From an uncultured Eubacteriales bacterium (GTDB taxonomy: Bacteria; Bacillota; Clostridia; Lachnospirales; Lachnospiraceae), in contig USSL01000016.1 in NCBI GenBank assembly GCA_900557175.1, forward strand, positions 1 through 16,690: DNA of 16,690 bases. Direction: 5' to 3'. Made by a program: the position numbers and the translations under genes. This document shows, piece by piece, positions 1 to 6,814 of the stretch; within the stretch, counting starts at the first letter, position 1; each line of letters starts with the position of its first letter. Below the pieces are notes generated by a model. The model was given only the letters and a program-made list of their open reading frames with translations, did not search any database and was not told where the DNA came from.

Positions 1-657
1 GTCTGTCATTGTTCCAATCATATCAATATCCTTATTGCCTGTAGCATTTCCCGCATTTTTTACAACAAACAGAGAAATATCACCTTTTTTATAAAAACTA
101 TCCGCACAAATCTCAAGCTTTGCACTCTTAAACATCTGCTTCGGAAGCAGCTTTGCCCCCTCAATCATGTATGCCGCACGGCCAAAAACAGCCTTATTTT
201 CGCTGGAGGTCTTATACATGGCGCTCATCATCATACCGCCGGCGGCCGCATTGATAAAATATTTATCATCAATTCTGCCGACGTCAGCCGAAAGTGTCTT
301 AAACCGTTTAATCATCCGGCAAAAATCTGTCTTTTCCACCGGAAGCTGCAAGGCCTTTGCAAAACTGTTCGCCGTACCTGCACTAAATACGGCAATCGGC
401 GTGTGATTGTTTCCGGCCATAACGCCGTTGACAACATCATGGAGTGTCCCGTCACCGCCGACACAGACAACAAAATCATATTCGCCGGGCTGCATCTTCT
501 TTGCTTCATTCATTGCATCATTTTCTTTGTGCGTATAAACAACATCCACATGACTGACAAGCTGATTCAGCACAAGACAGCCGATAATTGATTCCAGCTG
601 ATTCAGTACGCCGTTATCACCCGAAACAATATTGATAATAAACTTCGCTTTTCCCAT
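1..657 (-). CDS. Diacylglycerol kinase / YegS-type lipid kinase, N-terminal part (C-terminus beyond window)
   Basis: This gene encodes the N-terminal 219 residues of a diacylglycerol-kinase-catalytic-domain protein, the family that phosphorylates diacylglycerol or related lipids at the membrane with ATP. The signature GGDGT is at about residues 67-71, followed by LHDVVNG, which is the nucleotide-binding loop of the DAGK/NAD-kinase fold. The second conserved strip, FSAGTANSFAKAL at about 91-103, corresponds to the family PxGTxNDFA motif, with Ser in place of the usual Pro. The frame stays open to base 1, so about 80-100 C-terminal residues are missing. The ATG at 657 is preceded by an AAAGGAAAAG ribosome binding site and lies 12 bases after the stop of the exonuclease gene, which suggests co-transcription. 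The exact lipid substrate cannot be read from the sequence. Confidence 0.85.
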   Translation of the reverse strand, partial: MGKAKFIINIVSGDNGVLNQLESIIGCLVLNQLVSHVDVVYTHKENDAMNEAKKMQPGEYDFVVCVGGDGTLHDVVNGVMAGNNHTPIAVFSAGTANSFAKALQLPVEKTDFCRMIKRFKTLSADVGRIDDKYFINAAAGGMMMSAMYKTSSENKAVFGRAAYMIEGAKLLPKQMFKSAKLEICADSFYKKGDISLFVVKNAGNATGNKDIDMIGTMTD

Positions 658-669
658 ACTTTTCCTTTT

Positions 670-1617
670 CTATTGATGTCTGCGCTCTCTGCGCTTTTCG
701 ATAACCTCCTGTTTTACCGTAAGAATTTCCTGTGCCTGTGCTTCATCAATCGGCCTCAGCGTTTTCACTGCAACAATTCTGTCATCATCCATACGCTTTA
801 ATTTAATCTTGCCTCTCGTATAACCGTGATCGGGACATTGAATCAGGCAATAGTAGTTTCTCGTCTTTGAAGAAAACCAGTCCATCACCGTTCCCACATC
901 TTTTCCGCACATAAAACAACGGGTTTCACACACCCGTTTATCTTTTAATGCCGCCTCTTTTGTTCTAAAACCGCGTGAAATGTACTTGTCATACATTTCA
1001 TAATGAAGCTCTATTTCCTCATCCTTTGTCCGCGGGTACTGATAATAATCCACTGTAAAATTATCGAGCATCTTTTCTATATCCATATGCTCAAAAACTG
1101 CCGCCGTATAGCGGGCATCCTGAATTGCACGATGAAAGGCTTCATCTTTTCTAATATCAAAATAGTCAACGGCTGTCTCAAGAGCGCTGACTGTCTGCTC
1201 ATCACTGTAAAACTGCTTAAATATTTTCTGAAGATTGATATACTTTACCGGTCCGTCAACCAAATCCAGCAATCTGTGATATTTGAGATTCCGCTGAAAT
1301 TCAAAAAGGTCAAGATTGCCCCATGTGCAAAACATATAATCGTCGCCGCACCATAAAATGAAATCAAGGGCGGCCTTATCAAATCGAACACCCGTTTTAA
1401 GCATTTCATCTGTAATGCCCGTCATTTCCATCGTCATATGATGCATTTTTTTATAGACTACAGGGCGGATGATCGTATCATATTCTTCAATCACCCTGCC
1501 CTGTGCATCTAACTTTACGGCGCCGATTTCAATAATTTCAAAGGGCAGCCGCCGAAGGCGCGCCTCTCTGCCATAAGTACTTTGATTCCACTCAAAATCC
1601 AAAACAATATAATTCAT
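670..1617 (-). CDS. DEDDh 3'-5' exonuclease (DnaQ/ERI-1-like) with C-terminal zinc ribbon
   Basis: The product is a 315-residue DnaQ-superfamily exonuclease. Exo I is LDFEWNQ (Asp7, Glu9), Exo II is TWGNLDLFEF (Asp103), and Exo III is FHRAIQDARYTA (His162, Asp167), so all four metal ligands and the general-base His of the DEDDh class are present. The N-terminal half resembles the KapD/ERI-1-like group rather than the polymerase proofreading subunit. The C-terminal part (about 230-265) adds Cys230-x3-Cys-x2-Cys and Cys257-x3-Cys-x2-His, a probable zinc ribbon that could bind nucleic acid. It lies 47 bases downstream of the phosphoribosyltransferase gene and 12 bases upstream of the lipid kinase gene in a same-strand run. 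Whether it degrades RNA or DNA cannot be decided from the sequence. Confidence 0.85.
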   Translation of the reverse strand: MNYIVLDFEWNQSTYGREARLRRLPFEIIEIGAVKLDAQGRVIEEYDTIIRPVVYKKMHHMTMEMTGITDEMLKTGVRFDKAALDFILWCGDDYMFCTWGNLDLFEFQRNLKYHRLLDLVDGPVKYINLQKIFKQFYSDEQTVSALETAVDYFDIRKDEAFHRAIQDARYTAAVFEHMDIEKMLDNFTVDYYQYPRTKDEEIELHYEMYDKYISRGFRTKEAALKDKRVCETRCFMCGKDVGTVMDWFSSKTRNYYCLIQCPDHGYTRGKIKLKRMDDDRIVAVKTLRPIDEAQAQEILTVKQEVIEKRRERRHQ

Positions 1618-1664
1618 GCAAACCTACGCCTTCCTATCTGAAAATTTTGCATGACTGACCGTCT

Positions 1665-2306
1665 TTACAGCTTTGAATAACCGTAGCTGTTCACAATCGC
1701 CTCAACGCGCATTTTCTGCTTGCAATATGGGCAGTCCGCATGGGAATATGCCCTATATTCCGGCAAATCCCTGTCCGTAAATATTGTATTGATTTCAAGG
1801 CCGTGGCTTTCCTTTGCTGCACTGAAAATCGCAGAAATGCCGCAGACACTGCCCTCATAATACTCAATACACTCAACGGCACGGTCAATCGTCTTTCCTG
1901 TCGTCGCCGATGCAACTAAAAGAAGCACCTGCATATTTTTAATCATTCTCTGTGTATTATCTCTGAAAATCATCTGTCCCATCGGATTAAACTCCGGTGT
2001 TACAACAGAAATATTCTTTCCGCTGTTAAGAGACATGACCGAATTATCCGATAAAATCTCCGCCATGTAGGCCCCAATCATTTCAGTTCCATCCAAACAG
2101 ATAATCGTATCGACAGACAGCGTTGTCACATACTTTTCTGCCAGTGTCTTTGCCGTCTCACGGGCATTATTATGACGGCACTTTACCGTGGACATATCAA
2201 TATAAGTATTAATATGCGAATGGCTCGTCGCAAAATGCCCCTCCATCACTTTAATTCTCGCCTTCGGATTTACCTTTGAACGAATGTCTCTTAATCTGCT
2301 CTCCAT
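1665..2306 (-). CDS. PyrE-like (orotate) phosphoribosyltransferase family protein
   Basis: The product is a 213-residue type I phosphoribosyltransferase-fold protein of a kind commonly annotated as orotate phosphoribosyltransferase in Clostridia. The hydrophobic strand and phosphate loop LLLVASATTGKTI lies at about residues 128-140. Canonical PRTases carry two acidic residues just before the TTG loop (D/E-D/E-x-x-TTG); here the equivalent positions read Ala-Ser, so PRPP binding or catalysis may differ. The segment MDGTEMIGAYMAEIL-like (about 70-84) matches the substrate-side region of PyrE. Near the C-terminus there is H-x-D-C-P-Y-C (about 189-195), a possible metal-binding knuckle. The ATG at 2306 has a GAGGAAT ribosome binding site. 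Assignment to the PRTase fold is firm; orotate as the real substrate is not. Confidence 0.75.
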   Translation of the reverse strand: MESRLRDIRSKVNPKARIKVMEGHFATSHSHINTYIDMSTVKCRHNNARETAKTLAEKYVTTLSVDTIICLDGTEMIGAYMAEILSDNSVMSLNSGKNISVVTPEFNPMGQMIFRDNTQRMIKNMQVLLLVASATTGKTIDRAVECIEYYEGSVCGISAIFSAAKESHGLEINTIFTDRDLPEYRAYSHADCPYCKQKMRVEAIVNSYGYSKL

Positions 2307-2384
2307 AAAAATTCCTCCTCACTTATATCTGCACATTTAGCCGGTGCAGACATGAAAATCATACCCAAAATCAACCCTGTTATT

Positions 2385-2393
2385 ATTTTACCA
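2385..2393 (-). promoter_or_regulatory. Candidate extended -10 promoter of the phosphoribosyltransferase gene
   Basis: On the minus strand the sequence TGG-TAAAAT forms an extended -10 element about 80 bases before the start codon at 2306. No good -35 hexamer is visible at the expected distance, as is common with extended -10 promoters. It lies just downstream of the terminator of the previous operon, where a promoter is needed. Confidence 0.35.
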
Positions 2394-2451
2394 TACTGTC
2401 CGCCAAAAGTATATAGCAGAATATCGCGGACAATTCAAAGGCATTTCCCAT

Positions 2452-2501
2452 AAAAACAGGCTTTCAAAAACCGGCACCACACCTGATTTTTTGAAAGCCT
2501 G
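2452..2501 (-). terminator. Intrinsic terminator after the phosphatase-YibE/F operon
   Basis: A perfect 14-bp stem pairs 2457-2470 (CAGGCTTTCAAAAA) with 2488-2501, with a 17-base loop. Read on the minus strand the stem is followed by TTTTTATG, a U tract typical of rho-independent termination. It starts 6 bases after the stop codon at 2507. Confidence 0.88.
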
Positions 2502-2506
2502 CCAAA

Positions 2507-3658
2507 TTATACTTCTTTAATCTTCTTCGTTTTCTTAGTCAGCATCAATCCCGCCACAAGGGCTGTAAACGGCGCCACTGTCACAAGGCCAAAGCTCCCC
2601 ACAACAGTGTCCAGGATTTCCGCGGCAACATACTTGTAATTCAAAATGTGATCCGTCGGCGTCCCCTGCGCCATAAATACCATCAGAAGCGTAATATACC
2701 CTCCTGAATAGGCAAGAAGAAGCGTTGTCGTCATCGTGCCCATGGCCGCCCGCCCGACATTCATGCCGGATTTTGCCGCCTCTTTCCATGAAATATCCGG
2801 CTTCTTCTCCACAACTTCACAAACTGCCGATGTAATATCCACTGACAGATCCATCATTGCCCCGGAAGCGCCGATAAAAATACTGCTCATAAAAATAGCT
2901 GTCAGATCAAGATGCTGAAAACCACTGTACAAAAGCGATTCCGAGTCCGGCATGACCGCACCGTTGATTCTGAATAAATCCGTAAAAATCATTCCCAAAA
3001 TACAGGTTGTAAAAATTCCGAGAAGCGATCCCAAAGACGCCGTCACTGTCTTTTTATCAAAACCATACACAAAGAAAATAATGATGACTGTAATAAATAC
3101 GGTGATTAAAATTCCTGTCCACACCGGCGGATACCCTTTTAAATAAGCCGGCACTAAAATTTTCCAGATTGTAAGTATCGTAATAAAAAAAGAAAATATG
3201 GCAAGAAGACCGTTTCGCCCGGCTACAATAATCAAAAGCAGCGCAAAGGCAGCCAAAAGGATGATCTCCTTATCAAGCCTGTAATGATCCGACATCACGA
3301 CAGAATTTATCTCATCGCCGTCATAGCTGATTGTCACTAGCGCCCTGTCGCCAACCTTATAAATCTTATCCTTTTCTAAAGAACCGCTGAGAAAATTGAC
3401 GCCTGTCATCTCACGCCCCTCAAAAATACCGTCCTCAATAAGGAGCGTACATGACTGTTCCCCCGACTGTATCAAGCCTGAACTTTTAATCGCCGAATTA
3501 TCCACCTCTGTAATCTTTGCTGTTGCCCTTTCCATATCCTTATAAATCAAAGCGTCCTCGTAGCCGGTTGGAACGGCTGCAAGGATCGCTGTCAGAATAA
3601 GACCTATGATAAGCATCAGAAAAATTGAATTCTTCTTTTTCAAAAATGCCTGTCTCAT
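2507..3658 (-). CDS. YibE/F family multi-pass membrane protein
   Basis: The product has 383 residues: an N-terminal transmembrane segment (about 11-29), an extracytoplasmic stretch of about 100 residues ending near YKVGDRALVTI, and about seven more hydrophobic helices from about 130 onward. The conserved strips GASGAMMDLSVDITSA and GRAAMGTMTTTLLLAYSGG near the last helices are hallmarks of the YibE/F family, whose biochemical function is not established. The gene starts 11 bases after the alkaline phosphatase stop codon with a GAGGG ribosome binding site, so the two are almost certainly one transcript, and it ends at a strong terminator. If the upstream Pho-box-like repeats are real, this gene would be phosphate-regulated together with the phosphatase. 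Confidence 0.85.
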   Translation of the reverse strand: MRQAFLKKKNSIFLMLIIGLILTAILAAVPTGYEDALIYKDMERATAKITEVDNSAIKSSGLIQSGEQSCTLLIEDGIFEGREMTGVNFLSGSLEKDKIYKVGDRALVTISYDGDEINSVVMSDHYRLDKEIILLAAFALLLIIVAGRNGLLAIFSFFITILTIWKILVPAYLKGYPPVWTGILITVFITVIIIFFVYGFDKKTVTASLGSLLGIFTTCILGMIFTDLFRINGAVMPDSESLLYSGFQHLDLTAIFMSSIFIGASGAMMDLSVDITSAVCEVVEKKPDISWKEAAKSGMNVGRAAMGTMTTTLLLAYSGGYITLLMVFMAQGTPTDHILNYKYVAAEILDTVVGSFGLVTVAPFTALVAGLMLTKKTKKIKEV

Positions 3659-3669
3659 ATATGCCCTCG

Positions 3670-5316
3670 TTATTTTACGCCCGTAAGTGACGCCATTTTT
3701 TCATAAATATCGGTATTGTCATAATAACCGCCAAAGTTTTCCTGCCCTGCGCCCATGGCAAATACTTCAACCGGAAGACCTGTATGGGCGTAAGAACCGA
3801 AGTTAATGCCGCTCTTATTATTTAAAATATGTGTGATCGTCACAGTCAGAGGCTCGTAGCTGCCGTATTTCACATACTCATCCTGTCCGAATTCTTCTTC
3901 CTCTCCTGTGCGGCTCATTGTTGTCTCGTACGCCTCTTTTAATTTATCATATTCGTACTGTGTCATTTCAAGACTTCCGTCATCTTCAGACTCAGGGTGC
4001 TTATCGGCGCTGTCTTTCTGCGATGTAGTCTCTGTCCCCTCCGCTGCCGGTGCCTTTAATCCAAAAAGCTCTGTGACATCTTTCATCACTGTGTCAAAAT
4101 CTGTTTTTTCCTCTTTATATTTGCTCACATAGTCAGAGTCAAACTTTGCATAAGAAATCTTCTGATTGTTGAAATTTGTAAGGAATGTATCATAATCTGT
4201 TCCGGCATAGCCGATTGTCAGACCACCGGTCTCATGATCGCCCGTCACAAGAATCAACGTTTCATCCGGGTGCTCATTGTAAAATTCCACGGCTTCCGCA
4301 ACCGCCTCATCAAGCGCAATTGTATCAGAAATCGTCGATGCAGCATCATTTGCATGACATGCCCAGTCAATCTTTCCGCCCTCGACCATCATAAAGAAAC
4401 CGTTCTCATTGTCAAGCATCTCGATGCCCTTGTCTACATAATCGGCAAGCGCCCACTGGCCGTCCTCAAGATCCATATCATAAGCCATCGCATTGCTGTC
4501 TGCCAAATGCTCGTCGACAACAATGACCTTGCCATCCTCCGGCGTCAGCGCCTCCGCCTCTTTCTGTGTCTTCACAACCTTATAGCCTGCTTTTTCCGAA
4601 AGACTGTAAAGGTCTTCCTGCTTCTCATCTTCACCAGTCGGGGCAAGGAGCGCTCCGCCTGCAAAATAATCAAAATTACTTTCAATCATTTCCAGTCCGA
4701 TATCATAATAAGCATTTCTTGATTCCTGATGGGCATAAAAAGCTGCCGGCGTCGCATGATTCATATTGACACTTGTAATAATCCCGACCTTATAATCTTT
4801 CTGTTTTTTCAGCTTTTCTGCAATCGTCTCATACTCTTTCGTGAAATCCGTGCTCACATTGATACTGCCGCTCCACGTCTTATTTCCCGTGGCAATCGAA
4901 GTGGCCGTCGATGCCGAATCCGGTGCAAAAGACGTACTGTCATAAGTCTGCGCCGAGCCCGACACCGGAAAATCCATCATCGTCAGATTATTTTTACTCG
5001 ACAGAACTGATTTTTCTTCACCGTCAACAGTCACCGTCTCGCCCGCTTCCTTTGCCGCATTGGCACTCACAAAATAATTTGTCAGCTGTATCTGCGGATA
5101 GCTCATACCATCTCCGATAAATAAAAAGACGTACTTCGGCGTTTTTGCTGTCTTTGCACCGTCCTCATCGGCTGTCCCAACTGTTTTTGCGCTCTCCGAA
5201 TTTTTGTCTGCCGTTGTCTGTGCGGCTGTCTGTGCAGCTGCTGTATCAGCGCCGCAGCCTGCGAGTGCCCCGGTCAGCATGACCGATGTCAAAAATAAAC
5301 CTGCAATTTTTTTCAT
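3670..5316 (-). CDS. Secreted lipoprotein alkaline phosphatase
   Basis: The product is 548 residues with a lipoprotein signal peptide (MKKIAGLFLTSVMLTGALAG-C, lipobox Cys21) followed by an Ala/Thr/Ser-rich linker. It is therefore probably anchored outside the membrane, where it would release phosphate from organic esters. Alkaline phosphatase motifs appear in order: metal-binding FIGDGMS (about 66-72), nucleophile region PDSASTAT (Ser near 134), EGGKIDWACHANDA (about 311-324), TGDHETGGL (about 357-365), and YAHTGLPVEVFAMG near the C-terminus with the last metal-ligand His. A low-complexity acidic insert lies at about 428-482. I chose the ATG at 5316 because AGGAGG sits seven bases upstream and the signal peptide starts there; an upstream in-frame start at 5334 adds six residues but has no ribosome binding site. 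It is the first gene of an operon with the YibE/F gene. Confidence 0.92.
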   Translation of the reverse strand: MKKIAGLFLTSVMLTGALAGCGADTAAAQTAAQTTADKNSESAKTVGTADEDGAKTAKTPKYVFLFIGDGMSYPQIQLTNYFVSANAAKEAGETVTVDGEEKSVLSSKNNLTMMDFPVSGSAQTYDSTSFAPDSASTATSIATGNKTWSGSINVSTDFTKEYETIAEKLKKQKDYKVGIITSVNMNHATPAAFYAHQESRNAYYDIGLEMIESNFDYFAGGALLAPTGEDEKQEDLYSLSEKAGYKVVKTQKEAEALTPEDGKVIVVDEHLADSNAMAYDMDLEDGQWALADYVDKGIEMLDNENGFFMMVEGGKIDWACHANDAASTISDTIALDEAVAEAVEFYNEHPDETLILVTGDHETGGLTIGYAGTDYDTFLTNFNNQKISYAKFDSDYVSKYKEEKTDFDTVMKDVTELFGLKAPAAEGTETTSQKDSADKHPESEDDGSLEMTQYEYDKLKEAYETTMSRTGEEEEFGQDEYVKYGSYEPLTVTITHILNNKSGINFGSYAHTGLPVEVFAMGAGQENFGGYYDNTDIYEKMASLTGVK

Positions 5317-5322
5317 GTAGTT

Positions 5323-5328
5323 CCTCCT
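5323..5328 (-). promoter_or_regulatory. Ribosome binding site fixing the phosphatase start
   Basis: A perfect AGGAGG on the minus strand precedes the ATG at 5316 by seven bases. It overlaps the six codons between the two possible starts, which makes the upstream start at 5334 unlikely. Confidence 0.85.
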
Positions 5329-5497
5329 GAACATATTCTCTCTTTTATATTTTAACCAAACGCCCCTGTCTCTTTCCGAAACAGTCCGTCACCGGTGTAC
5401 AAAAGCCGCGCTGCGCACGTTCTCTGTACACTGGTATCAGCATACAAAAATATCAAAGCGCTCTCCACCTTATTTCTGTGAAACAATTTAAAAAGAA

Positions 5498-5583
5498 TGT
5501 TAAATTTCAGAAGTTTTTTTAAATCAAGGATAAATTTATCAAACTTTTGTTAAATCATATGGCTACAAACTTTTGTTAAATCA
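5498..5583 (-). repeat. Pho-box-like repeat cluster upstream of alkaline phosphatase
   Basis: An 18-base sequence (plus strand caaacttttgttaaatca) occurs identically at 5540-5557 and 5566-5583, 26 bases apart. A degenerate copy lies at 5513-5526, and a further TTTAACA (minus strand) at 5498-5504. Read toward the phosphatase, each perfect copy is TTTAACA-AAAG-TTTG, that is, two seven-base T-rich half-sites with an 11-base pitch, the spacing known for PhoP/PhoB tandem half-sites; Bacillus PhoP boxes are TTAACA-like. The identity as Pho boxes is inferred from motif and target gene. Confidence 0.6.
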
Positions 5584-5593
5584 CACGCCTCCA

Positions 5594-5622
5594 TTGACTT
5601 TTACTTGGCTTCATAGTAGAAT
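5594..5622 (+). promoter_or_regulatory. Sigma-70-type promoter for tRNA-Arg (and probably the DegV gene)
   Basis: TTGACT (5594-5599), a 17-base spacer and TAGAAT (5617-5622) form a near-consensus housekeeping promoter about 40 bases before the tRNA. The -35 starts 11 bases after the last Pho-box-like repeat, so the two regulatory regions abut. Confidence 0.8.
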
Positions 5623-5662
5623 GATAGAGCAACAAAACAGATATTTTGTTACTTACAATCAT

Positions 5663-5734
5663 GTCCTCTTAGTTTAACGGATAAAACAAGCGCCTCCTAA
5701 GCGCTAGCTGTGGGTTCGATTCCCGCAGGGGACG
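5663..5734 (+). tRNA. tRNA-Arg (anticodon CCU)
   Basis: The sequence folds as a complete cloverleaf. The acceptor stem is GTCCTCT with AGGGGAC (one G-U pair), the D stem GTTT with AAAC, the anticodon stem AGCGC with GCGCT around loop CTCCTAA, and the T stem GTGGG with CCCGC around TTCGATT. The anticodon is CCT (CCU), which reads the Arg codon AGG. The discriminator base is G and CCA is not encoded (GTTACAG follows). It is preceded by a strong promoter, and the DegV-family gene starts about 106 bases downstream. Confidence 0.95.
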
Positions 5735-5840
5735 TTACAGATATTTTGGAGGCTGTGAAGTGCAAAAGGCGACCGCAGTCTCTATTATTTTATTCTTCAA
5801 AGTTTAAATGGTATCAAATTATAAGAAATGAGGAATTACT

Positions 5841-6695
5841 ATGTCAAATATTCAGCTCGTTGCTGATTCTACATGCGATTTATCTCCTGAATTAAAAGAA
5901 ACTTTTCACATTGTCACAATACCTCTATATATTGTGCTGAATGACAAAAGCTATTACGATGGCGAACAAATTACACCTGATGAAATTTATCAATGGTCTG
6001 ACGCCAACCGTCAGGTTCCAAAAACAGCCGCCTGTTCCTACGAGCGCGCCCTTGAAATATTAAAACCATTTACAGATGCCGGAGATGATATTATTTTTTT
6101 CGGAATCTCCGAGCAGATGAGTACAACCTGCAACGTCATCCGCCTGCTTGCCGATGACTTAAATTATGACAGACTGTACGTCATCGACTCCATGAATCTC
6201 TCTACCGGCATCGGCCTGCAGCTTCTATATGCCGCACAACTGATTAAAAACGGAAAATCTGCAAAAGAAATTGTAGAACTTGTAAACCATCGGCGCACAA
6301 AAGTACGCGCAAGCTTTGTCGTTGAAACGCTGACATATCTCGCAAGAGGCGGCCGCTGCAATGCCGTAACAGCTCTTTTGGCTAACACACTGAAGTTGAA
6401 GCCTCAGATTGTTGTGGAACAGGGCGCTATGAACGTATCCAAAAAATACCGTGGAAAACAATCCGCTGTTCTTTTAAAATATGTCAGAGAAATGGAAGCC
6501 GACCTGCGCTCTGCCGATCCCTCCTGCGTATTTATCACCCACTCGGGCTGTGATGAAAACATTATCAAAGAAATCCATTCTTATTTGGACAGCTTAAACT
6601 ACTTTGAGCACATTTACATCACCCGTGCGGGCGGCGTTATTTCCAGCCATTGCGGCCCCGGCACATTAGGTGTACTCTTTTATATCAAAGAATAA
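5841..6695 (+). CDS. DegV family fatty-acid-binding protein
   Basis: The product is a 284-residue DegV-family (EDD fold) protein. Members bind a fatty acid in a cleft between two domains, and in several Firmicutes (FakB) they present it to a fatty acid kinase. Evidence: the N-terminal VADSTCDLSPEL, FGISEQMSTTCN at about 93-104 (the usual serine-rich ligand loop), TLTYLARGGRC at about 163-173, and the C-terminal SSHCGPGTLGVLFY. Length is normal for the family. The ATG at 5841 has GAGGA six bases upstream. It follows the tRNA-Arg gene on the same strand with only about 106 bases between, and no clear promoter of its own was seen, so it may be expressed partly by read-through from the tRNA promoter. 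Which fatty acid is bound cannot be told. Confidence 0.9.
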   Translation: MSNIQLVADSTCDLSPELKETFHIVTIPLYIVLNDKSYYDGEQITPDEIYQWSDANRQVPKTAACSYERALEILKPFTDAGDDIIFFGISEQMSTTCNVIRLLADDLNYDRLYVIDSMNLSTGIGLQLLYAAQLIKNGKSAKEIVELVNHRRTKVRASFVVETLTYLARGGRCNAVTALLANTLKLKPQIVVEQGAMNVSKKYRGKQSAVLLKYVREMEADLRSADPSCVFITHSGCDENIIKEIHSYLDSLNYFEHIYITRAGGVISSHCGPGTLGVLFYIKE

Positions 6696-6712
6696 TCAAA
6701 CAATGGCTATTT

Positions 6713-6757
6713 AGAGTCCATGATCCGTCAGTTTACAGTTCATGGGCTCTATTATTC
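6713..6757 (+). terminator. Terminator between converging DegV and recombinase genes
   Basis: An 11-bp stem pairs 6713-6723 (AGAGTCCATGA) with 6740-6750, with one G-U pair and a 16-base loop, followed by ATTATTCTTATT. It lies 18 bases past the DegV stop. The U tract is interrupted, so strength is uncertain. It may serve both strands, since the recombinase gene converges on it. Confidence 0.6.
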
Positions 6758-6780
6758 TTATTCCGCCGTTTATATTTGAG

Positions 6781-6794
6781 ATCAGCGTAAGTGA
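6781..6794 (+). repeat. Left arm of inverted repeat flanking the recombinase gene
   Basis: ATCAGCGTAAGTGA here is the exact reverse complement of 7764-7777 on the other side of the recombinase gene. It contains the nine-base core CAGCGTAAG (CTTACGCTG on the other strand) shared with the four repeats at TRD borders in the hsdS sequences. GTTTAT also occurs just outside both arms (6768-6773, separated by seven bases here; directly adjoining at 7778-7783). It is a candidate recombination site. Confidence 0.7.
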
Positions 6795-6814
6795 CCTTTC
6801 TTAAAAAACTGCTT

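Larger units (their letters stand above)
5317..5593. promoter_or_regulatory. Regulatory gap between phosphatase and tRNA-Arg/DegV genes
   Basis: This is the largest gene-free stretch in the window (gap 5317-5662). From the phosphatase side it holds a long untranslated leader with a small hairpin (5366-5372 with 5378-5384, loop of 5), an imperfect inverted repeat (5392-5401 with 5425-5434), a weak candidate -10 (TATGCT, minus strand, 5439-5444) without a clear -35, and then a cluster of TTTAACA-type repeats (5498-5583). The divergent promoter of the tRNA begins at 5594. No open reading frame here looks real. Confidence 0.6.

Noticed and set aside
3682..3690. CGTAAGTGA near the phosphatase 3' end as another recombinase site
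   Set aside because: It matches nine bases of the 14-bp arm but lacks the CAGCG side, lies in conserved coding sequence and has no associated hsdS; chance is the simpler explanation.
4234..4722. 162-codon plus-strand open frame
   Set aside because: It is antisense to the well-supported alkaline phosphatase and has no recognisable motifs; a shadow frame.
5750..5790. Terminator between the tRNA and the DegV gene
   Set aside because: A weak stem (GCTGTG with CGCAGT, two G-U pairs) precedes a T-rich stretch, but it is too weak to call.
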